Origin: Thalassospira sp. HJ
GTDB taxonomy: Bacteria; Pseudomonadota; Alphaproteobacteria; Rhodospirillales; Thalassospiraceae
NCBI RefSeq assembly: GCF_000948415.1
Contig: NZ_JYII01000020.1
Location: 62,001-126,000 of the forward strand
Direction: 5' to 3'
Length of the DNA stretch: 64,000 nt
The notes below the pieces were generated by a model, which was not told where the DNA came from, did not search any database, and saw nothing but the letters and a program-made list of their open reading frames with translations. This document shows positions 57,789-64,000 of the stretch, one piece after another (the first letter of the stretch is position 1; each line of letters begins with the position of its first letter). Position numbers and translations under genes: made by a program.

Positions 57789-58053
57789 AAGGTCAGGACT
57801 TATTAATTTGATTGGAATGGCAGAGCTTATATTTGTAAAATCTTAGGAAAATGCCGCAAAGCGGGTTGGTATCCCGCTTAAGGGATTTGACGCAGGAGTT
57901 TGCAAATATAAGCTCTGTCCTTCGGATCGCTCAGATTTGCACGGGCTACTTTGTCGCAAAACCTTGAAAGATATTTATCTTCCTGCAGTTTTGCTTCGCG
58001 TATCCGCACAAATCTGAGCGACCATTCAAACCAAATTAATAAGTCCTGACCTT
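57789..58053. repeat. 265-bp palindromic element, copy B (MITE-like)
   Basis: Inverted relative to copy A and exactly the same length. Terminal inverted repeats 57789-57820 and 58022-58053 (two mismatches; outer end AAGGTCAGGAC). Internal hairpins CAGAGCTTATATTTG (57821-57835) with CAAATATAAGCTCTG (57903-57917), and TCGCTCAGATTTG (57927-57939) with CAAATCTGAGCGA (58009-58021), both perfect here. It lies between divergent kdsB and the cytochrome gene, about 150 and 200 bp from their starts. No coding capacity. Confidence 0.92.
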
Positions 58054-58252
58054 AGACGAAAGTTCTAAAGCATGGATATTCGCCTTGGTGTTTAAGAAAG
58101 GTTGATGCAAATCGCTGAAACGTATAGTTTCCCACCGACCAGTTTTGCCTGCGGTTACACGTGTGTTTCTCTTGATCGAGGATTGCCGGGGACGCATGGG
58201 TAGAACATAAAGATAAAACCTGAGAGTGATTAGGCTGTAACGGGGTCCCGTC

Positions 58253-58906
58253 ATGAACACGATGGAAATCAACAAGATCGTCGCCGGTGTTATTTGTGCT
58301 GTGCTTCTGGTAGTGGTTGTCGGCAAGGTCGGCAGCGCACTGGTCAGTCCCGAGGAACTGGAAGCACCGGTATATCCGTTCTCCGAAGATGTGATGGCGG
58401 GTGCCAGTGCCCCTGCTGCTGCTCCGGCGGCACCGGCTGGCCCGGAACCGATTCTTGCCATGCTGGCATCTGCCGACATGGGTGAAGGCGAGAAAGTCTT
58501 CAAAAAATGCGCATCCTGCCATGACGTCGAAAAAGGCGGTCCGAACAAAACCGGCCCGAACCTTTATGGCATCGTTGGTGCGGCCTTTGCGCACAAGGGT
58601 GATTTCGCCTACTCTGACGGCATGGCGAGCCACGGTGGCAACTGGGGCTTTGAGGAGCTGAACGAGTTCCTTTACAAGCCGCGCGATTACATCGATGGCA
58701 CCAAAATGAGCTTTGGCGGTCTGAAAAAGGCATCCGACCGTGCCGCAGTTATTGCCTGGCTGAACACCAAGTCTGACAACCCGCTTCCGTTCCCGGATCC
58801 GGCAGCAGCCGAAGCTGTTGAGGAAGCCGTCGACGAAGCAGCTGCTGCTGTTGAAGACGCGGTTGAAGAAGCTGGCGAAGCAGTTGACGCGGCCACCGCA
58901 CAGTAA
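58253..58906 (+). CDS. Membrane-anchored cytochrome c (CycM/c552 type)
   Basis: 217-residue c-type cytochrome. An N-terminal uncleaved anchor (IVAGVICAVLLVVVVGKVG) and an Ala/Pro linker lead to a class I domain with CASCH at about residue 85 and the sixth-ligand Met in GTKMSFGGL. An unusual ~45-residue Ala/Glu-rich tail (EAVEEAVDEAAAAVEDAVEE) follows. Such anchored cytochromes carry electrons from the bc1 complex to terminal oxidase. Confidence 0.92.
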   Translation: MNTMEINKIVAGVICAVLLVVVVGKVGSALVSPEELEAPVYPFSEDVMAGASAPAAAPAAPAGPEPILAMLASADMGEGEKVFKKCASCHDVEKGGPNKTGPNLYGIVGAAFAHKGDFAYSDGMASHGGNWGFEELNEFLYKPRDYIDGTKMSFGGLKKASDRAAVIAWLNTKSDNPLPFPDPAAAEAVEEAVDEAAAAVEDAVEEAGEAVDAATAQ

Positions 58907-58948
58907 AGCTTTCGCCTGACCGGATATTTAAGGTCAGCACGGATTTCG

Positions 58949-58976
58949 CAGGGGACAGGAAACTGTCCCCTGTTTG
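58949..58976 (+). terminator. Hairpin terminator after cytochrome c
   Basis: CAGGGGACAG (58949-58958) pairs perfectly with CTGTCCCCTG (58963-58972) around a GAAA tetraloop, followed by TTT. Confidence 0.7.
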
Positions 58977-59090
58977 CGTTTGGGGATTTGATCAGGGCAG
59001 GAGCAAAGGGCATCCTTGCGTTCTGGACGCAAAGCGGAAATAGTACCGGCCATATCCCGCCTGACTTCAACCGCCTGCAGGAATGCCTTT

Positions 59091-59873
59091 ATGGAAAATC
59101 TCGATCCGTTTTTGGAAATCGCCCACAAGCTGGCCGATGCCGCACGCCCAGTCGTGCGCAAATATTACCGCACCCCGGTCGCGGTTGATGTGAAGGCCGA
59201 TGACAGCCCGGTCACGATTGCTGATCGTGAAGTCGAACGCACCATGCGCGATATCCTCAATGCCGAGCTTCCCGATCATGGTATTCTGGGCGAGGAACAT
59301 GGCCGGGAAAATGTCGATGCGGAATATGTCTGGGTGCTTGATCCGATTGACGGCACCAAATCGTTCATTTCCGGCAAGCCGAGCTTTGCGACATTGATTG
59401 CGCTTTGCCACAAGGGCACCCCGGTTCTGGGCATTATCGATCAGGCGATCACCGATGAACGCTGGGTCGGTGTGATGGGTCAGGCCAGCACGATGAACGG
59501 CACGGAAATCAGCGCGCGCGAATGCGAAGACCTGAAAAGCGCGACCTTCTTTACCACCGCACCGGAACTGTTCAAGGATGGCGCCAAAAAGGCCTATGAC
59601 GCGGTTTCGAAAGGCTGCCGGGTGCCGATGTATGGTGTTGATGCCTATGCCTATGGCCTGACCGCCCTTGGTCTGGCTGATACGGTGGTTGAGATCGGGC
59701 TTCAGGCGTATGATTTCTGTGCGCTGGTGCCGGTGGTTGAGGGTGCCGGCGGGGTAATGACCGATTGGGCGGGCAAGCCGCTTCATATCGACAGTGCCGG
59801 TGATGTTGTCGCCAGTGGCGATGCGCGCTGCCATCAGGATGTTCTCGCGACCATCAAGGCGGCGATGGCGTAA
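59091..59873 (+). CDS. Histidinol-phosphatase-like inositol monophosphatase family protein, paralogue 1
   Basis: 260-residue Mg-dependent phosphatase of the HisN group. Metal ligands are in LGEEHGRENVD, VLDPIDGTKSF and the C-terminal YDFCALVPVVEGAGG. Start ATG 59091 (MENLDPFLEIAHKL) with AGGA about ten bases before. The next gene is a close paralogue (about two thirds identical by eye), 52 bp downstream. HisN-type histidinol phosphatase is the likeliest role of at least one. Confidence 0.88.
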   Translation: MENLDPFLEIAHKLADAARPVVRKYYRTPVAVDVKADDSPVTIADREVERTMRDILNAELPDHGILGEEHGRENVDAEYVWVLDPIDGTKSFISGKPSFATLIALCHKGTPVLGIIDQAITDERWVGVMGQASTMNGTEISARECEDLKSATFFTTAPELFKDGAKKAYDAVSKGCRVPMYGVDAYAYGLTALGLADTVVEIGLQAYDFCALVPVVEGAGGVMTDWAGKPLHIDSAGDVVASGDARCHQDVLATIKAAMA

Positions 59874-59925
59874 CCTTACGCCGCCTGCCCCACGACCAAT
59901 ATTCTTGCCCGACACAGGAAATCCG

Positions 59926-60711
59926 ATGACCAACAGCCACCCGTTTCTTGCCATGGCCCACAAGCTTGCCGATGCGGCGCGCCCTGTGCTGCAAAGCTAT
60001 TACCGCAAGCCGCTTGATATCGATGAAAAGGGCGATGCCAGCCTTGTCACCGATGCCGACCGGGCAATCGAGCGCACCATGCGCGATCTGATCAATGCGG
60101 AACTGCCTGACCATGGCATTCTGGGCGAGGAATACGGGCCGGAAAACCTTGATGCCGAGTATGTCTGGATCCTTGATCCGATTGACGGCACCAAGTCGTT
60201 TATTACCGGCAAGCCCAGCTTCAATACCCTGATTGCGCTGTGCCGAAATGGCAAGCCGGTGCTGGGCGTGATTGATCAGGCGATTTTGGATGAACGCTGG
60301 ATCGGGGTCGAAGGACAGCCGACGACACTGAATGGCAAACCGGTCACCGCACGCGAATGCGCGCACCTGAAGGATGCCACCATTTTCACCACGGGACCGG
60401 ATCTTTTCGTCGAGGAAAAGGCAATTGCCGGATACGAGGCGATCTTTGGCGCGGCCAAGCAGCCGATTTACGGTATCGATTCATACGGATACGGCCTGAT
60501 TTCCATGGGGTTTGGCGATGTGTTGGTCGAGTCAAACCTGCAGCCCTATGATTTCTGTGCCGCCGTGCCGGTGATCGAGGGGGCCGGGGGCGTGATTACC
60601 GATTGGGAAGGCAAGAGCCTTACGATCAACAGTGGTGATCTGGTGATTGCCAGTGGTGATGCGCGTGCGCATGCCGAGGGCTTGGCGGTTTTGCAAAAGG
60701 CCGTCGCGTAA
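59926..60711 (+). CDS. Histidinol-phosphatase-like inositol monophosphatase family protein, paralogue 2
   Basis: 261 residues; same domain and motifs as its upstream neighbour (LGEEYGPENLD, ILDPIDGTKSF, YDFCAAVPVIEGAGG). ATG 59926 (MTNSHPFLAMAHKL) has AGGA eight bases upstream. Both copies keep all metal ligands, so neither is a decayed duplicate. Differences cluster around residues 10-25 (VRKYYRTPVAVDVKADDSP versus LQSYYRKPLDIDEKGDASL) and 150-200. Confidence 0.88.
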   Translation: MTNSHPFLAMAHKLADAARPVLQSYYRKPLDIDEKGDASLVTDADRAIERTMRDLINAELPDHGILGEEYGPENLDAEYVWILDPIDGTKSFITGKPSFNTLIALCRNGKPVLGVIDQAILDERWIGVEGQPTTLNGKPVTARECAHLKDATIFTTGPDLFVEEKAIAGYEAIFGAAKQPIYGIDSYGYGLISMGFGDVLVESNLQPYDFCAAVPVIEGAGGVITDWEGKSLTINSGDLVIASGDARAHAEGLAVLQKAVA

Positions 60712-60802
60712 GGCCATTGATGCCTTAAGCATTTGGCGATCTGGCACCTTTCGGGCACACTTGGCTTAACGCTCTGGATCAGGCAACAGGTTGGGCAGCG
60801 CC

Positions 60803-62020
60803 ATGTTTGAATGGGTGATCATTCTTTTTCTCGGCTCCGGGCTGGTTTATGGGCTGCAATCGCGCCGCCTGCAACGCCGTAATATTTCATCGCCAATGAT
60901 GATGGTTCTGACCGGGATGCTGGTGGCTGTACCACTTGGTATCTGGCAGGGCGCGCCAATGAATGCGCTTTCAGGCAGTGTTCATTTCACTACCGGCTTT
61001 GCCGAGATGACGCTGGCGATCATTCTGTTCCTGGATGCTGCGGTGCTTGATTACCGCCGCGAAAGTGCGGCGCGTAATGTGGCGCTCCGGCTTTTGCTGG
61101 TGGGCTTGCCGCTGACCATCGGGGTGACCTGGGCGTTTATCGTCGGGCTTGATCCATCCATCGGGCTGGTGCCAGCCCTGATATTGGCGCTTATCGTCAG
61201 TCCGACCGATGCTGCCCTTGGCCGACCGGTGCTGGAAAACAAGGGTGTGCCTGATCCAGTGCGACAGGGCATCAATATTGAAAGCGGGCTTAATGACGGC
61301 CTGGTCCTGCCGGTTTTCACAACAGCGGTGTTGCTTGAAGCCAATCTTCTCAGTGACGGGCGTCAGGGCTGGATCGCCGAAGCTGTTCTTGAGATTTCGG
61401 TGGGTGCTGTCATCGGGGTTGTCTGTGGCTATGTCATTGGCCAGGTGGTCAATCACGCCGTCCGGCACCGCACCATGGTGGCGCGGTTTGAAAGGTTGCT
61501 GGGCGTTCTGGCCGCCCTTTTCATCTTCCTTCTGGCCGAGGAGCTAGGCGGCAATGGCTTTGTTGCCGCCTTTGCCGGCGGGCTTGCACTTAATATTTCC
61601 AGTGACGACGTCAGGGACGCGATTGAAAGCTTTGGCGAGGCCGAGTCAGAGCTTCTGACCATGCTGACCTTCTTTGTCTTTGGCCTGATTGTCGTGCCGG
61701 CACTTTATGATGCCTGGACCTGGTCGATGCTGGTGTTTTCGATTGCAAGCCTTGCGGTGCTGCGCCCGCTTTGTGTGTGGATCTGCATGATCGGCAGCCC
61801 CTATAGCCTGGGCGAGAAGCTTTATATCGGCTGGTTCGGGCCGCGCGGCATTGCCTCGGTGATTTACATGCTGATTATGGCGACCATGATTGATCCGGGC
61901 GAGTTCAGGCCGCTGTTTGCGGCGGGCACCATGATCATTTGCATCAGCATCGTCGCCCACGGCATTTCGGCTGCCCCGGCATCGCGCGCACTGGTGCGCT
62001 ATCTTGGGCGAAAATCCTGA
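60803..62020 (+). CDS. Cation/proton antiporter (NhaP/CPA1 type)
   Basis: 405-residue inner-membrane protein with about twelve hydrophobic segments. The family's acidic core region is LILALIVSPTDAALGRPVLE and GLNDGLVLPVFT, with PTDAALG and ESGLNDG motifs conserved in CPA1 Na+/H+ antiporters. Start at ATG 60803 (MFEWVIILFLG). Likely in pH or Na+ homeostasis. Confidence 0.9.
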   Translation: MFEWVIILFLGSGLVYGLQSRRLQRRNISSPMMMVLTGMLVAVPLGIWQGAPMNALSGSVHFTTGFAEMTLAIILFLDAAVLDYRRESAARNVALRLLLVGLPLTIGVTWAFIVGLDPSIGLVPALILALIVSPTDAALGRPVLENKGVPDPVRQGINIESGLNDGLVLPVFTTAVLLEANLLSDGRQGWIAEAVLEISVGAVIGVVCGYVIGQVVNHAVRHRTMVARFERLLGVLAALFIFLLAEELGGNGFVAAFAGGLALNISSDDVRDAIESFGEAESELLTMLTFFVFGLIVVPALYDAWTWSMLVFSIASLAVLRPLCVWICMIGSPYSLGEKLYIGWFGPRGIASVIYMLIMATMIDPGEFRPLFAAGTMIICISIVAHGISAAPASRALVRYLGRKS

Positions 62021-62082
62021 GGGACAGGTTTCGGGTGGGACGACGTTAATCGCGCCCCTGCCCTACACTTATTCGGTTCTGT

Positions 62083-62742
62083 TTATTGCTGGCTGATGGC
62101 CAGCCGCACGCCAAGGGCGATGAACATGGTGCCTAGTGCACGATGCAGCCACGCACCAAGTTTGCGGCTGCCCTTGATCCGGCCTGCGGCCGAGGCCACC
62201 GCCAAAACCAGCATGCCCTCGACGACAAAGGCGATCAAAAGCACCATCAGACCCAGCAGCAAAAACTGAACCGCGCCATTGCCGCGCGCGGGATCAACGA
62301 ATTGCGGCAGAAAGGCCATGAAGAAAATCGCGACCTTGGGATTGAGCACATCAATCATCACCCCCTGACGCCAGGCGCCAAAGACCGTCATCGGTTTGGT
62401 TGAAATCGGTGCGGCGGGCGCGTCAGATGCTTCATCTGTTTCGGATTTGGCAAAACTGCTGCGCAGCGCCCCAATCCCAAGCCACACCAGATAGGCCACC
62501 CCAATCCATTTGACGATGGCAAAGGCAAGGGCCGAGGTTGCCAGAATGGCCGACAGCCCGAAGGTCGCCGCGAGGACATGAACAAAAGCGCCGGAAATCA
62601 CGCCAATCGATGAGAACAAACCGATCTTGCGCCCATGCACCGCTGTTTGCCCGACAATATAGGCCATGTCCGGCCCGGGCGAGATGTTAAGCAACAAGGC
62701 CGCAATCAGAAACGGCGTGTAGGCAACAAGAAGCTCGATCAC
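62083..62742 (-). CDS. LysE-family exporter
   Basis: 219-residue exporter with about six membrane segments. ISPGPDMAYIVGQTAVHGRK is the family's N-terminal motif; GVAYLVWLGIGALRS follows. It starts with GTG overlapping the DinB stop as GTGA, so they form a two-gene operon. Exports amino acids or homoserine-lactone-like solutes in known members; substrate here unknown. Confidence 0.9.
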   Translation of the reverse strand: MIELLVAYTPFLIAALLLNISPGPDMAYIVGQTAVHGRKIGLFSSIGVISGAFVHVLAATFGLSAILATSALAFAIVKWIGVAYLVWLGIGALRSSFAKSETDEASDAPAAPISTKPMTVFGAWRQGVMIDVLNPKVAIFFMAFLPQFVDPARGNGAVQFLLLGLMVLLIAFVVEGMLVLAVASAAGRIKGSRKLGAWLHRALGTMFIALGVRLAISQQ

Positions 62743-63239
62743 GCGAGTAACTCCCGACCGAAATAAATCAGATCGATTTCAAGCGGGCCGGAACCTGCTT
62801 CGATCAACATGTTGGAGAGCTGCCCGCGATGATGGGTCTGATGGTTAAACATATGGCCCAGAATCAGATCGCGCGGCATGGTATAGGCGCCTGCGGTGAC
62901 CGACTGATAGGTCAGATCGGATGAGACTTCGGCATCGGTCAGGTTGCGGGTGAATTCCAAGATCGCCTGATCTTCGGCCTCGCGTGCGGTGCGCAGTTCA
63001 TCGAAATCTTCATAAAGGACCGTATCAAGCGGCATACTCACCGGACTGCCGAGCAAGCGGCCCATCCATAGGCGATCAGCGACGACAAGATGGTTGAGCG
63101 TGCGCATGATGGACGGGAAGAAGGCGCGGCGCGGTACGTCGAGTTCCGCCGCAGGCAATTTGGCGCAGGCGTCATATGCATGCCTGTTGGCCCAGATATT
63201 ATACTGCGCCATGCGTTCGAAATAGGCCGCACCATTCAT
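62739..63239 (-). CDS. DinB-family protein
   Basis: 166-residue four-helix protein of the DinB/YfiT group. Three histidines expected to bind metal are in RTLNHLVVADRLW and GHMFNHQTHHRGQLSNML. Starts MNGAAYFERMAQYNIWANRH. Family members are often thiol-dependent or stress-related; function here unknown. Confidence 0.88.
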   Translation of the reverse strand: MNGAAYFERMAQYNIWANRHAYDACAKLPAAELDVPRRAFFPSIMRTLNHLVVADRLWMGRLLGSPVSMPLDTVLYEDFDELRTAREAEDQAILEFTRNLTDAEVSSDLTYQSVTAGAYTMPRDLILGHMFNHQTHHRGQLSNMLIEAGSGPLEIDLIYFGRELLA

Positions 63240-63281
63240 CTTTTCTCTCCGTCTTCTGCGATCGCGCGTTTCGGCTTGGGA

Positions 63282-64000
63282 TCAGGATTTCACACCGGGG
63301 GTCGGTGTGCAGGTGGCGGGGTTCTGAACCGGGGCCGGGGTAACGTGTTCAAGCACCTGACTTGCCGGTTTGGGAACCCGTTTGGTCAGAATAACCACGT
63401 TGCCGACCAATGTCAGCGCAACACCGAAGATGATATTGCCCGTCCAGTGGAAATCCTCAAACCAGGTCGACAGCAACAACGCGACAATCGGAAACATCAC
63501 GGAACTATAGGCCGCACGATCCGGCCCGATTTTTCCCAGAAGGGTCAGATAAAACCCAAAGCCCAGAACCGACCCGAACAGTGCAAGGTATACCCACGCG
63601 GCAAGGAAGCTAACGCTGGCATCAAAGGTCACCGGAATACCGGCAAGCGCGATATAGCCAAACAGCAACAATGTGCCATAGAGCATACCAAAGGCATTGG
63701 CCTGCATGACCGGCACACCGCGCGCGTGGTTGCGGGCCGATGCCATATTGCCCAGCGATGCGATGTAACTGCCCGCCAGTGACACCAGAAGCCCAATGCT
63801 GCCGCCGGCCGCCAGATCAAAACTGGCAAGATCATTGGCAAAGACCATGGCAATCCCGGCAAGACCAATGCTGGCGCCGATCAGGGTGCGGGTTTCGGGA
63901 CGGCGGCGGAAGAAGATCGCGCCATTAATCATATTCATGATGACGATGGTCGAAAACACCACTGCCAGAAGCCCCGAGGTCAGATGCACACTGGCAACAT
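63282..64000 (-). CDS. EamA/DMT-family transporter (5' end outside window)
   Basis: Drug/metabolite transporter of the ten-helix EamA type. The visible 239 codons cover about the last seven membrane segments: TIVIMNMINGAIFFRRRPET, ASIGLAGIAMVFA, SLAGSYIASLGNMASARNHA, LALFGSVLGFGFYLTLLGKIG. The frame is open at the right edge and the first helices are missing, so the gene starts outside. A 47-residue tail with Pro/Thr follows the last helix. Confidence 0.87.
   Translation of the reverse strand, partial: VASVHLTSGLLAVVFSTIVIMNMINGAIFFRRRPETRTLIGASIGLAGIAMVFANDLASFDLAAGGSIGLLVSLAGSYIASLGNMASARNHARGVPVMQANAFGMLYGTLLLFGYIALAGIPVTFDASVSFLAAWVYLALFGSVLGFGFYLTLLGKIGPDRAAYSSVMFPIVALLLSTWFEDFHWTGNIIFGVALTLVGNVVILTKRVPKPASQVLEHVTPAPVQNPATCTPTPGVKS

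Overview
The window reads as chromosomal DNA of a free-living, respiring, motile alphaproteobacterium. It carries PuuD-type urate oxidase, an alphaproteobacterial sdhCDAB order, a membrane-anchored CycM-type cytochrome c, ethylmalonyl-CoA pathway enzymes and soluble/membrane chemoreceptors. The gene repertoire and style are most like Rhodospirillales of the Thalassospira kind; that placement is a judgement from protein resemblance and was not computed. Almost every base is in a gene. No rRNA, tRNA, CRISPR array or intact insertion sequence was seen.

Layout. 1-7.1 kb: a left-truncated metallo-beta-lactamase-fold enzyme, urate oxidase puuD, a LysR regulator, an acetylpolyamine/histone-deacetylase-like amidohydrolase, and a split Aer-like receptor pair (PAS protein plus cytoplasmic MCP). 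7.1-21.8 kb: a purine uptake and degradation locus. A minus-strand operon (uraH-xdhA-xdhB-xdhC-guanine deaminase-BMP-type ABC transporter) diverges from a plus-strand operon (puuE-uraD-alc-allA). Together with puuD it encodes a complete route guanine, xanthine, urate, 5-hydroxyisourate, OHCU, allantoin, allantoate, ureidoglycolate, glyoxylate plus urea. 21.8-31.1 kb: HAD phosphatase, TPR lipoprotein, a ParDE toxin-antitoxin pair, sdhCDAB, a serine hydrolase in lower-GC DNA, and mesaconyl-CoA hydratase plus a malyl-CoA lyase/thioesterase homologue. 31.2-35.2 kb: a class C beta-lactamase-like hydrolase, a secreted EndoU-type nuclease with a likely immunity gene, and a DUF4143-type AAA ATPase. 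35.2-38.8 kb: the phage-shock operon pspABC with divergent pspF, then an AbiJ-like defence candidate. 38.9-49.5 kb: PrpF-family isomerase, HipBA, acyl-CoA dehydrogenases and thiolase, thioesterase, and a carbonic anhydrase/SbtB-like/SbtA-like bicarbonate cluster. 49.8-54.2 kb: a DEAD-box helicase with a long RGG tail, then a scarred region with two gene fragments. 54.2-64 kb: a Cache-type MCP, pheA, kdsB, cytochrome c, two tandem histidinol-phosphatase-like paralogues, a cation/proton antiporter, and exporters running off the right end.

The most unusual signal is a pair of 265-bp elements (18041-18305 and 57789-58053, opposite orientations, about 85% identical by hand count). Each has 32-bp terminal inverted repeats enclosing two long hairpins. 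Where the two copies differ inside the stems the changes are often paired and keep the pairing, so folding itself looks conserved. Both copies sit between divergently transcribed genes; the first lies directly in front of the uraH ribosome-binding site. Other leads are the EndoU toxin/immunity pair, the AbiJ-like gene abutting pspF, paired HipB operator candidates, a bipartite repeat (17 + 17 variable + 26 nt) flanking the scarred region, and a two-hairpin block between the transporter permeases and their binding protein.
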